The position numbers and the translations under genes were made by a program. This document shows positions 1-6,481 of a DNA stretch of 11,992 nucleotides, in pieces. How positions within the stretch are numbered: position 1 is the first letter of the stretch; every line of letters begins with the position of its first letter. Origin of the DNA: Loktanella sp. (GTDB lineage: Bacteria; Pseudomonadota; Alphaproteobacteria; Rhodobacterales; Rhodobacteraceae); contig PUNR01000014.1 in NCBI GenBank assembly GCA_003551805.1, positions 1 through 11,992 on the forward strand. The letters run 5' to 3'. The notes under the pieces are model-generated. The model had not been told where the DNA came from, made no database searches, and was given only the letters and a program-made list of their open reading frames with translations.

Positions 1-344
1 CTTTTGACCAAGGCCATTTCTTGTAGGCGGGGATCATTCTTGATCTGCGCGAGTGTCACGGGTTTGGCAAAGGGGCGCACGGCCTTGACGTCGACGCAGT
101 CCCAGCGCGGGTCATCTGTGGTGCTGTCAGGGTGGCTTTCCTTACAAACCTCGACAATTCCCACAATTTCCAGCCCGCTACGGGAATGGTAGAAGAATCC
201 CAAATCCCCCTTTTTCATGCCACGCATATTGTTGCGCGCCTGATAGTTGCGCACACCGTTCCATTCTTCGCCAGTGTCGCCTTTGGCGACCTGAGCATCC
301 CAGCCCCAGACATCCGGTTCGGATTTGAACAGCCAGTAGGCCAT
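1..344 (-). CDS. EVE domain-containing protein (3' end outside window)
   Basis: Reading leftward from the ATG at 344-342, 114 codons are open to the window edge with no stop. The translation begins MAYWLFKSEPDVWGWD and carries the conserved EVE-fold blocks WNGVRNYQARNNMR (about residues 28-41), GDLGFFYHS (46-54) and PVTLAQIKNDPRLQEM (95-110). EVE proteins are small PUA-like domains of roughly 135-160 residues thought to bind modified bases in nucleic acid; the exact ligand of this bacterial group is not settled. Judging by that size, only the last 20-40 residues are missing. The start shares one base with the stop of the upstream YciI gene (TGATG at 346-342), so translation is very probably coupled. 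It is the last visible gene of the tsaD-gpsA-YciI-EVE run. The family call is secure; the cellular role is unknown. Confidence 0.9.
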   Translation of the reverse strand, partial: MAYWLFKSEPDVWGWDAQVAKGDTGEEWNGVRNYQARNNMRGMKKGDLGFFYHSRSGLEIVGIVEVCKESHPDSTTDDPRWDCVDVKAVRPFAKPVTLAQIKNDPRLQEMALVK

Positions 345-616
345 CAGCCGATAACCTTTTTCCATGCGCTCAGCGTGACGTCATCAAACAATCCCGCTTT
401 CGCATAGGGGTCGTTGGCGGCCCATTCTTTGGCGGCGGCGAGATCGGGCAGGTCCAGCACGATCAGCGAACCGCACATCTGCCCATCAGCGTCCAATAGC
501 GGGCCTGCGATTTCGACCACGCCTGTTTCGGCGACGTAGGCCAGATGTGCATCGCGGTTGTCCATGCGGGTTTGCAGGGCATTGGGTTTGTCTTTGGCAA
601 GCAGGGCGAAACGCAT
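344..616 (-). CDS. YciI family protein
   Basis: A complete 90-residue protein, the usual length for the YciI-like family (dimeric ferredoxin-like alpha/beta fold, remotely related to muconolactone isomerase). It starts MRFALLAKDKPNALQTR. It carries the two residues generally regarded as the putative active-site pair of the family: His24 in DAHLAY and Asp69 in the NDPYAKAGLF block near the C-terminus. No reaction has been firmly assigned to most YciI proteins. The ATG follows the gpsA stop directly (TAG-ATG, no spacer), and a Shine-Dalgarno-like AAGGAAG lies inside the end of gpsA, fixing this start. Its stop overlaps the EVE gene start by one base. Position suggests co-expression with gpsA and tsaD, not a shared pathway. 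Confidence 0.9.
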   Translation of the reverse strand: MRFALLAKDKPNALQTRMDNRDAHLAYVAETGVVEIAGPLLDADGQMCGSLIVLDLPDLAAAKEWAANDPYAKAGLFDDVTLSAWKKVIG

Positions 617-1579
617 CTATTCTTCCTTTAGGGGGCGCGACAGCAGGGCGTGCAGCGCAGTTTTTACATCTTTCTGACCTTTGGTCAGCTCTGCCACAAC
701 GGTACAGATCGGCAGGTCGATGTCCAGATCCAGCGCCAGTTGCTGCAAGGCGCGGGCGGTTGCGGCACCTTCGACTGTGGTGCCTGTGTCAAAGTCTTGC
801 CCTGCACCCAGTGCCAGCCCATAGCGGTAATTGCGCGATTGTTCCGATGTGCAGGTCAGCACCAGATCGCCAAGCCCCGACAACCCTGCCAACGTATCTG
901 CGCGGGCACCCAAGTGCCCCGCCAGACGCTGCATTTCGGCAAAGCCACGACTTATCAGCGCGGCGCGTGCACTGTCGCCCAGACCTGCGCCGATGGTCAC
1001 ACCCGACGCGATCGCCATAACGTTCTTGAGCGCACCGCCAAGTTCGGCTCCGATGATGTCGGTCGTGCGATAAAGCCGCAGCGTGGGCGTGGACAAGACC
1101 TGCTGCAGCATCGCGCCGATCGTGTCATCGGCGCAGGCGATTGTCAGCGCCGTGGGAAGGCCGATTGCGATATCGGCGGCAAAGCTGGGTCCGGTCAGGA
1201 TGGCGGCCTGCGCATCCGGCACGATGGCTTTGATCGTGCTTGCAGGTCCTGTCATCTGATGCAGGTCTATCCCTTTACAGCAGGCAACCAATGCCTTGCC
1301 GCCAAGTCTTGTGCCGTGTTCTTTCAGAAACGGTGCAAGCGTTTGTGCAGGGATCGCAATCAGCAGGGTATCGCAACCGAAAACAGTGTCTAAATTGGCT
1401 GAAACGCTGACTTTTTCCGGTAGCATCACCCCTGCAAGACGCGGGTTTGTGCGCATTTTCTGCATCTGCGTTACCGCTGACGGGTCGCGCGCCCAAAGCT
1501 GAACGTCCTTGCCATCCAGCGCTAAAGCCACGCCCAAGGCCGTGCCGAACGCACCCGCGCCAATGATGCCGATGTTCAT
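617..1579 (-). CDS. gpsA: NAD(P)H-dependent glycerol-3-phosphate dehydrogenase
   Basis: A 320-residue cytoplasmic enzyme that reduces dihydroxyacetone phosphate to sn-glycerol 3-phosphate, the backbone for phospholipid synthesis. The N-terminal Rossmann motif GAGAFG is at residues 7-12. Family blocks follow in the expected order: IPAQ (76-79), CCKGID (100-105), LTGPSFA (128-134), GALKNVMAIASG with the predicted catalytic Lys185, SRGFAEM (210-216) and the substrate-binding C-terminal block GLSGLGDLVLTCTSEQSRN (232-250). Length and order are normal and every key residue is present. The ATG overlaps the tsaD stop as ATGA (1579-1576), which fixes the start and indicates translational coupling. 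The C-terminus ends just before the YciI gene. Confidence 0.97.
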   Translation of the reverse strand: MNIGIIGAGAFGTALGVALALDGKDVQLWARDPSAVTQMQKMRTNPRLAGVMLPEKVSVSANLDTVFGCDTLLIAIPAQTLAPFLKEHGTRLGGKALVACCKGIDLHQMTGPASTIKAIVPDAQAAILTGPSFAADIAIGLPTALTIACADDTIGAMLQQVLSTPTLRLYRTTDIIGAELGGALKNVMAIASGVTIGAGLGDSARAALISRGFAEMQRLAGHLGARADTLAGLSGLGDLVLTCTSEQSRNYRYGLALGAGQDFDTGTTVEGAATARALQQLALDLDIDLPICTVVAELTKGQKDVKTALHALLSRPLKEE

Positions 1580-2658
1580 GCCTTGGCCCCTTTTTTGCCT
1601 GATCCCAGCATCGGGGCGGCCGATTTGTCCAAAGGCCAGCGCGGGCGGGCTGATAATGTCAGGTCGTCGCGCTGGCCTTTGGTAAGCAATTCCGCGCCAG
1701 CATAGGCAATCATTGCGGCGTTATCGGTGCAAAGCGCCAGCGGGGGTGCAACGAAAACAGTGTCTAATCCAGCGCAAAGCTGCATCAAACGCGATCTGAT
1801 AGCTTGGTTCGCTGCGACACCGCCGGCAATGGCAAAGCATGGCTGTGACGGGTTCAGCGCAAGGTAGATCGCCAAGGCACGGCGCGTCTTTTCGACCAGT
1901 ACATCCGCGATGGCGGCCTGAAACGATGCGCTTAGGTCTGCCTGATCTTGCCGCGTCAGACCGCCGTTGACGGCAATTACTCCGTCACGGGCGCGCAGGA
2001 TTGCTGTTTTCAGACCCGAAAAGGACATGTCACACCCCGGCTGGTTCAATAAAGGGCGCGGCAGGTCGAAGGCTTTGGGATTGCCGTTCGTTCCAGCGGT
2101 TTCAACCGCAGGCCCGCCGGGTTGCGACAGGCCCAGAATGCGGGCGGTTTTGTCAAACGCCTCACCAGGGGCATCGTCGATTGTACCGCCAAGACGCTGG
2201 TATTCATCCGGCCCCGCCACGATCAGAAACTGGCAATGCCCGCCGGACACCAGCAGCATCAGATAAGGATAGGCGACCTGATCGGTCAGGCGCGGCGTCA
2301 ACGCATGCCCTGCCAGATGGTTGACCCCGATCAGCGGCAAACCGGTCGCGGCGGCCAGACCTTTGGCGCACATCACGCCGGATAGGACACCGCCGATCAG
2401 CCCTGGTCCTGCGGTCACGGCAATCGCATCCACATCGGCAAGGCTCAGGCCTGATTGCGCCAAAGCCTCTTCGATACAATGGTCCAGCTTTTCGGCATGG
2501 GCCCGTGCCGCGACTTCTGGCACGACGCCGCCGAAATCGGCGTGGAGGGCTGTTTGACCGTAGACGATTGACGACAAGACATCATGGCCGCGCACGACTG
2601 CGGCGGCCGTATCATCACAGCTGCTTTCGATACCAAGAACGGTCAGCGCGCGCGCCAT
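1576..2658 (-). CDS. tsaD: tRNA N6-adenosine threonylcarbamoyltransferase TsaD
   Basis: TsaD, with TsaB and TsaE, transfers the threonylcarbamoyl group to A37 of tRNAs reading ANN codons (t6A). This 360-residue version has the ASKHA-fold start VLGIESSCDDTAAAVV, the metal-binding motif HLAGH (His114, His118), LVSGGHCQ (136-142), DAPGEAFDK (162-170), MSFSGLKTA (211-219), AIAGGVAAN (276-284) and CTDNAAMIAYAG with the third metal ligand Asp312. I chose the ATG at 2658 over a TTG at 2685 because AGGA stands 8 bases upstream of the ATG and because the family conventionally begins only a few residues before the GIESSCD block. It heads the minus-strand run, diverges from hemD across 69 bp, and overlaps gpsA by four bases. 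The window also encodes a tRNA-Thr(CGT), an expected t6A substrate class, but that is probably coincidence of position. Confidence 0.97.
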   Translation of the reverse strand: MARALTVLGIESSCDDTAAAVVRGHDVLSSIVYGQTALHADFGGVVPEVAARAHAEKLDHCIEEALAQSGLSLADVDAIAVTAGPGLIGGVLSGVMCAKGLAAATGLPLIGVNHLAGHALTPRLTDQVAYPYLMLLVSGGHCQFLIVAGPDEYQRLGGTIDDAPGEAFDKTARILGLSQPGGPAVETAGTNGNPKAFDLPRPLLNQPGCDMSFSGLKTAILRARDGVIAVNGGLTRQDQADLSASFQAAIADVLVEKTRRALAIYLALNPSQPCFAIAGGVAANQAIRSRLMQLCAGLDTVFVAPPLALCTDNAAMIAYAGAELLTKGQRDDLTLSARPRWPLDKSAAPMLGSGKKGAKA

Positions 2659-2727
2659 GCATTGATCCTGTTGCGTGTTCGTCAAACGCAGGTAACACTG
2701 CGCCTGCCTGCAAACAATGGGATCCCG
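2659..2727. promoter_or_regulatory. Divergent tsaD/hemD promoter region with imperfect palindrome
   Basis: These 69 bp are the only space for the promoters of both the tsaD run and the hemD run. On the plus strand TTGCGT (2671-2676) and TAACAC (2693-2698) are 16 bp apart; on the minus strand TTGTTT and TTACCT have a similar spacing. Both pairs match the consensus only partly. An interrupted inverted repeat CGCAG-GTAACA-CTGCG lies at 2687-2702, overlapping the candidate -10 of hemD; its core GCAGGT-N4-CTGC (2688-2701) recurs upstream of the Mic60-like gene. I see no FNR-type (TTGAT-N4-ATCAA) or PpsR-type (TGT-N12-ACA) site. The region as a promoter is near certain from geometry; the boxes are guesses. 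Confidence 0.4.
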
Positions 2728-3444
2728 ATGACACCAGTTCTGATCCTGACCCGTCCCGCCCCACAGGCCGAGGCTTTTGCCGCAACAATTTCCGCGCGTT
2801 GGGCAGGCGCTGTCCGGATCATCCTGTCACCGCTTTTACAGATCGTACCGCTGCCTGTGACTGCCGATCTGGCAGGGGTCACGGGTGTGATTTTTACCTC
2901 TGCGCATGGTGTTTCGGCGGCGGCTTCGGCCAATTTGCCATCGGGTTTGACCGCGTGGTGTGTTGGCGAAAAGACAGCGCAACTGGCAGCGGATGCGGGT
3001 TTTGATGCAATTGCCGGACCGGGCGATGCAACGCGTTTGGCTGACCGGATCATCAGCCGCCGTCCGCAGGGGCCGCTTGTGCATCTGCACGGGCACCACA
3101 CACGCGGCGGGATTTGTGACAGGCTCAATTCTGCCGGTATCCTGTGCCGTGACGTGATCGTCTACGACCAAATTTCCCAAGCCCTGACCGATGAAGCGTT
3201 CGAGGCCCTGAACGGGACCGACCCCGTCATCCTGCCCTTGTTTTCCCCGCGCACTGCAACCATTCTTGGCGAACAAAGCCCGTTTTCCGCGCCTGTGCAT
3301 CTGATCGTCATCAGCACGGCGGTCCAAAACGCCGCCGCTGCAATAGCTGTCAAAAGCCTTAGCGTGGCGGCTGCGCCAGATGCGGATGCGATGGTTGTGG
3401 CAACGCTGAAACGGCTAAGTGCTGTTGCTGCGGGGAATATCTGA
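2728..3444 (+). CDS. hemD: Uroporphyrinogen-III synthase
   Basis: HemD closes hydroxymethylbilane to uroporphyrinogen III with inversion of ring D, the branch point to heme, siroheme, cobalamin and bacteriochlorophyll. The 238-residue protein has the weakly conserved HemD landmarks in order: LILTRPAPQA at the N-terminus (Arg9-Pro10), GVIFTSAHGVSA (53-64, corresponding to the usual FTSxNAV), WCVGEKTA (77-84), and LFSPRTA (171-177, the usual FxSPS block). The reading frame extends upstream into tsaD, but ATG 2728 is chosen because homology starts there, a GGGA lies 6 bases before it, and earlier starts would lie in or against the tsaD 5' end. HemD sequences diverge strongly, so the call rests on these blocks plus the HemY neighbour. 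hemC, often adjacent to hemD in bacteria, is not in this window. Confidence 0.92.
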   Translation: MTPVLILTRPAPQAEAFAATISARWAGAVRIILSPLLQIVPLPVTADLAGVTGVIFTSAHGVSAAASANLPSGLTAWCVGEKTAQLAADAGFDAIAGPGDATRLADRIISRRPQGPLVHLHGHHTRGGICDRLNSAGILCRDVIVYDQISQALTDEAFEALNGTDPVILPLFSPRTATILGEQSPFSAPVHLIVISTAVQNAAAAIAVKSLSVAAAPDADAMVVATLKRLSAVAAGNI

Positions 3445-3472
3445 ACTACCGTTTGCTTGAGGGCGGGTCACA

Positions 3473-3488
3473 AGCAGGTTAACCTGCT
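3473..3488. promoter_or_regulatory. 16-bp perfect palindrome upstream of the Mic60-like gene
   Basis: AGCAGGTTAACCTGCT reads the same on both strands without mismatch or spacer. It lies in the 87-bp gap between hemD and the Mic60-like gene, 43 bp before its TTG start. A weak promoter-like pair, TTGAGG (3457-3462) and TAACCT (3480-3485) with a 17-bp spacer, would place the -10 inside the palindrome, as expected of an operator. A hairpin with no loop and no following T-run is unlikely as a terminator. The protein that would bind is unknown. Confidence 0.45.
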
Positions 3489-3531
3489 ACAACCGCTGCG
3501 GGTCGGCTGAACGAATGGAAAGGTGCGATAA

Positions 3532-4719
3532 TTGGCGAAACAACCTCCCAAAAGGCCCCGGGCCGCGGCCAAGACCCCGAAACAGGCCGTTGAAACGCCT
3601 GTCGTGACCGAATCAGGCAACGTCACAGCCGATATCATTCCGCCCGAAGTACACGCAAAGGCACCACCACCCCCTGCGCCTGTGCAGAAAACGGCGTCAC
3701 CCGACCCTGTTGCAGAAACGCCAAAGCCTGCACCTTCCCAACCCGCACCAGAAAAAACAGCGCCGCCACCTTCCAAGTCCGGCGGTCGATTTTTGCCGTT
3801 GGTTCTGGGGGGCGTTATCGCTGGCGCGGCAGGTTTCGCCGTTGCCTATTTTTATCTCCCGCAAACCCAAACCAATCTTGATGATGTTTTGTCGTCCCGT
3901 GACGCGCGACTTGATGCGCTTGAACAGCAGGTCGCGGCACTGGAACCGGTTGATCTGACATCTGTTACAGACGCACAGTCAGATTTTGCCGCACAGCTGG
4001 CCATTCTACAGGACGAATTTGCCGCTATGACCGCTGATCTGAACGACCGGATCGCCGCACTTGATGGTGCGTCCGGCGGCGCTGCCCCAGCGACTGAAGG
4101 GTTCGAGGCTGACATATCTGCCTTGCGCGCAGAACTGGCAGAATTATCCGATATGGCACGGACAGAGCTTGATTCCGCACGCGCTGAAGCTGCGGCAATC
4201 GAAGAAAACGCCGCCGCTGCCGCGCGGAATGCTGCTGGACGCGCTGCCCTTGCGCGGTTGCAGACAAGTGTCGAAAGCGGCGCACCTTTGGGGGCGGCGC
4301 TGACTGATCTGCAGGACGTGCTTGGCGAACCTGTGCCGGACAGCTTGCTGGCAGTGCAGGACGGCGTGCCGTCCTTGGTGGCGTTGCAGGACAGTTTCCC
4401 CGATTATGCCCGTTCTGCGCTGACGGCGGCCCGCGCTGCCGGTGTTGCGGGTGAAGAAACCTCTGGCATCGGTGCGTTTCTGCGCAACCAGTTCGAAGTC
4501 CGGTCCGTCAACCCGCGTGACGGTGACACCGTTGACGCGATCCTGTCGCGTGCGCAGGCCGCTTTGCGTAACGGGATGCTGGGCGATACGCTTGCCGAAC
4601 TGGATGCCTTGCCCGATGTGGCGCGCGCTGAAATGTCAGACTGGATCGCCCTTGCGGAAACCCGGGCCGATGCCATTGACGCCATTGAAACCCTTGCGTC
4701 ATCCTTGCGTGATAACTGA
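3532..4719 (+). CDS. Mitofilin/Mic60-like inner-membrane coiled-coil protein
   Basis: A 395-residue protein. Order of regions: an N-terminal Pro/Ala/Lys-rich, low-complexity, presumably cytoplasmic segment (1-85); one transmembrane helix FLPLVLGGVIAGAAGFAVAY (87-106); Ala/Glu/Leu-rich segments likely to form coiled coil (about 115-245); and a helical C-terminal region (250-395) containing FLRNQFEVRSVNPRDGD and ARAEMSDWIALAETRADAID, the part that resembles the mitofilin signature. The topology matches alphaproteobacterial Mic60, where the periplasmic part is thought to bend or bridge membranes. The start is a TTG: AAGG lies 7-8 bases before it and the only nearby upstream ATG (3515) is out of frame. 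It lies directly before hemY, a neighbourhood reported for alphaproteobacterial Mic60 genes. Family assignment is good; the function in this organism is inferred. Confidence 0.8.
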   Translation: MAKQPPKRPRAAAKTPKQAVETPVVTESGNVTADIIPPEVHAKAPPPPAPVQKTASPDPVAETPKPAPSQPAPEKTAPPPSKSGGRFLPLVLGGVIAGAAGFAVAYFYLPQTQTNLDDVLSSRDARLDALEQQVAALEPVDLTSVTDAQSDFAAQLAILQDEFAAMTADLNDRIAALDGASGGAAPATEGFEADISALRAELAELSDMARTELDSARAEAAAIEENAAAAARNAAGRAALARLQTSVESGAPLGAALTDLQDVLGEPVPDSLLAVQDGVPSLVALQDSFPDYARSALTAARAAGVAGEETSGIGAFLRNQFEVRSVNPRDGDTVDAILSRAQAALRNGMLGDTLAELDALPDVARAEMSDWIALAETRADAIDAIETLASSLRDN

Positions 4720-4730
4720 AAGCAATCTGT

Positions 4731-6161
4731 ATGCTCTGGTCCCTGATTAAAATTACCGCTTTCATCCTTGCCGTCACTGCCCTGACCTATGGCGCAATGA
4801 TGTTGTACGATGTCGATGGTGGCGCCACAGTCGCCGTCGCTGGAATTGAATTCAGGCTGACGACGCTGGAAATGGTGTTTGGCCTTGTCGCGCTTGTCGT
4901 GGCTGTCTGGATCGGGCTCAAGCTGCTGGCGCTGCTGGTTGCGACCTTCCATTTCCTGAACGGCGATGAAACGGCAATTTCGCGCTATTTTGACCGTAAC
5001 CGCGAACGCAAAGGGTATCAGGCCCTGTCCGAAGGCATGCTGGCGCTTGCGTCGGGTGAGGGGCACTTGGCAATGACCAAGGCCGCGCGCGCGGAAAAAT
5101 ATCTGGGCAAACCGCAGTTGACCAACCTGTTGACAGCGCAGGCTGCTGAAATGACAGGTGACAAGCGCAAGGCGGAAATCACCTACAAAAAGCTGCTTTC
5201 CGATGAAAGTACGCGTTTTGTCGGGGTGCGCGGTATTCTGAAACAGAAACTGGCCGAAGGTCAGACTGAACTGGCGCTGAAGTTGGCACAGAAAGCATTT
5301 GCGCTGAAACCCGATCATGCCGAAACGCAGGACGTCTTGCTGCAATTGCAGGCCGAAACCGCCGATTGGAAAGGCGCGCGCAACACATTGGGCGCCAAGC
5401 TGAAAACCGGCACCCTGCCGCGCGATGTGCACCGTAGGCGTGACGCGGTGCTGGCATTGTCCGAGGCGCGTGACGTTCTGGACGACGGCAAGACCATCGA
5501 AGCCCGCGAAGCTGCAATCGAGGCAAACCGTTTGTCACCAGACCTGATCCCTGCGGCGATCATGGCTGCGCGTGGCTATATCGAACAATCCAGCCCGCGT
5601 TATGCCGCCCGTGTTCTGACCAAGACATGGAATGCACAGCCGCATCCCGATCTTGCGACGGTGTTCGCAGAAATCGTGCCGGATGAAACCGCTGAAGCGC
5701 GGCTCAAACGGTTTGCAAAGCTGACCAAATCAACACCCGATCATCCCGAAACCAAGATGCTGATGGCCGAACTTCACATCGCTGCCGAGGATTTTCCAGC
5801 GGCCAAGCGTGATATAGCGGGCCTGGTCGAAACCGATCCGACGATGCGCAGCCTGACCCTGATGGCCGCGATCGAACGCGGGGCAGGTGCTGACGATTCC
5901 GTTGTACGAGGCTGGCTGACGCGTGCTTTGACAGCGCCGCGCGGACCACAATGGATCTGCGACAATTGCCACCATATCCACACCCATTGGGGCCCGACCT
6001 GCCAGAATTGCGGGTCGTTTGATACTTTGTCCTGGAAACGCCCGCCCTTTGGCGAAATGCCAATGCCATCCGGCACAGAGCTGCTGCCGCTGGTCGTCGG
6101 CCCGCAAGACCAAGACCATGTAACAGAGGCCGCAGTCATCACTGACGAGACCCCAAAATAG
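4731..6161 (+). CDS. hemY: HemY-type membrane protein with TPR-like repeats and C-terminal zinc ribbon
   Basis: 476 residues. Two transmembrane helices (about 4-24 and 45-71) and the segment through LNGDETAISRYFDRNRERKGYQAL form the HemY N-terminal domain. Helical TPR-like repeats follow (about 95-400; for example GQTELALKLAQKAFALKPDHAETQ is the shape of one such pair), then a four-cysteine ribbon CDNC-x10-CQNC (Cys410, 413, 424, 427) and an acidic tail. This is the proteobacterial HemY, a membrane scaffold linked to late heme synthesis; it is not the Bacillus protoporphyrinogen oxidase of the same name, and no flavin-binding motif is present. The ATG is 11 bp after the preceding stop with only a weak AAAG ribosome site, so co-translation with the Mic60-like gene is likely. 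A nested hairpin covers its stop codon. Confidence 0.88.
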   Translation: MLWSLIKITAFILAVTALTYGAMMLYDVDGGATVAVAGIEFRLTTLEMVFGLVALVVAVWIGLKLLALLVATFHFLNGDETAISRYFDRNRERKGYQALSEGMLALASGEGHLAMTKAARAEKYLGKPQLTNLLTAQAAEMTGDKRKAEITYKKLLSDESTRFVGVRGILKQKLAEGQTELALKLAQKAFALKPDHAETQDVLLQLQAETADWKGARNTLGAKLKTGTLPRDVHRRRDAVLALSEARDVLDDGKTIEAREAAIEANRLSPDLIPAAIMAARGYIEQSSPRYAARVLTKTWNAQPHPDLATVFAEIVPDETAEARLKRFAKLTKSTPDHPETKMLMAELHIAAEDFPAAKRDIAGLVETDPTMRSLTLMAAIERGAGADDSVVRGWLTRALTAPRGPQWICDNCHHIHTHWGPTCQNCGSFDTLSWKRPPFGEMPMPSGTELLPLVVGPQDQDHVTEAAVITDETPK

Positions 6162-6190
6162 CACTTTTCGGCATCGAAACAGGGTGCTAT
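6158..6190 (+). terminator. Nested hairpin over the hemY stop codon (end/processing signal)
   Basis: The outer arms ATAGCAC (6158-6164) and GTGCTAT (6184-6190) are perfectly complementary. Inside them TTTCG (6166-6170) and CGAAA (6175-6179) pair around a GCAT tetraloop, leaving a 1-nt and a 4-nt bulge between the stems. The hemY TAG (6159-6161) is within the outer 5' arm. No T-run follows, so it is not a standard intrinsic terminator. It could stabilise the 3' end of the hemD-mic60-hemY message or mark the cut between that message and the tRNA that begins 15 bases later. Confidence 0.45.
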
Positions 6191-6205
6191 CACGCAGACC
6201 GGTAA

Positions 6206-6281
6206 GCCGCTGTAGCTCAGCTGGTAGAGCACGTCATTCGTAATGATGGGGTCGGGGGTTCGAGTCCCTTCAGCGGCACCA
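6206..6281 (+). tRNA. tRNA-Thr (anticodon CGT)
   Basis: A 76-nt cloverleaf with encoded CCA. Acceptor GCCGCTG (6206-6212) pairs fully with CAGCGGC (6271-6277), discriminator A, CCA at 6279-6281. The D arm is GCTC-AGCTGGTA-GAGC (6215-6230). The anticodon stem CGTCA/TGATG has one G-T pair and encloses the loop TTCGTAA, giving anticodon CGT at 6239-6241, which reads ACG (Thr). The variable loop is 5 nt and the T arm GGGGG-TTCGAGT-CCCTT (6254-6270) has two G-T pairs. As a tRNA reading an ANN codon it is an expected TsaD substrate. The flanks ACCGGT (6198-6203) and ACCGGT (6281-6286) are self-complementary and could extend the acceptor stem of the precursor. Confidence 0.97.
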
Positions 6282-6350
6282 CCGGTATAACACTCTGACA
6301 TTGAAATCGCTTCACAGCCGCAGCTTTCATGCTGTGGCGCTGATGAAAAC

Positions 6351-6372
6351 AAGCTGCTTTTGGGCAGTTTTT
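6351..6372 (+). terminator. Possible intrinsic terminator after tRNA-Thr
   Basis: AAGCTGC (6351-6357) can pair with GCAGTTT (6364-6370) around a 6-nt loop (seven pairs, one G-T), and the 3' arm runs into a TTTTT tract (6368-6372). It lies 70 bp after the tRNA and 110 bp before the next gene. The stem is short and partly A-T, so efficiency would be modest. A second inverted repeat, CACAGC/GCTGTG (6313-6318, 6331-6336), lies just upstream and has no T-run. Confidence 0.35.
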
Positions 6373-6481
6373 CAAACCGCTGCAAAACGGCTGACGACAA
6401 CGTGACATCGGCCACATCCGGCAATTGATAACATCCTGACAGATCACGCCGCAAACCGGCATGTAGTGTAAAGGATAAGCG

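Noticed and set aside
2659..2685. Upstream TTG start for tsaD
   Set aside because: It adds nine residues without homology; the ATG at 2658 has a well-spaced AGGA.
2584..2727. Longer hemD start inside the tsaD 5' end
   Set aside because: The extra residues are shadow translation of tsaD; the HemD fold begins at MTPVLILTRP.
4404..5432. 342-codon minus-strand open frame over the Mic60-like and hemY genes
   Set aside because: It is Gln/Arg/Ser-rich with no recognisable domain, and it lies opposite two well-supported genes; long antisense frames are usual at this base composition.
6206..6290. tRNA 3' end as an integration site for a mobile element
   Set aside because: No repeat of the tRNA 3' end, integrase or phage gene is visible in the window.
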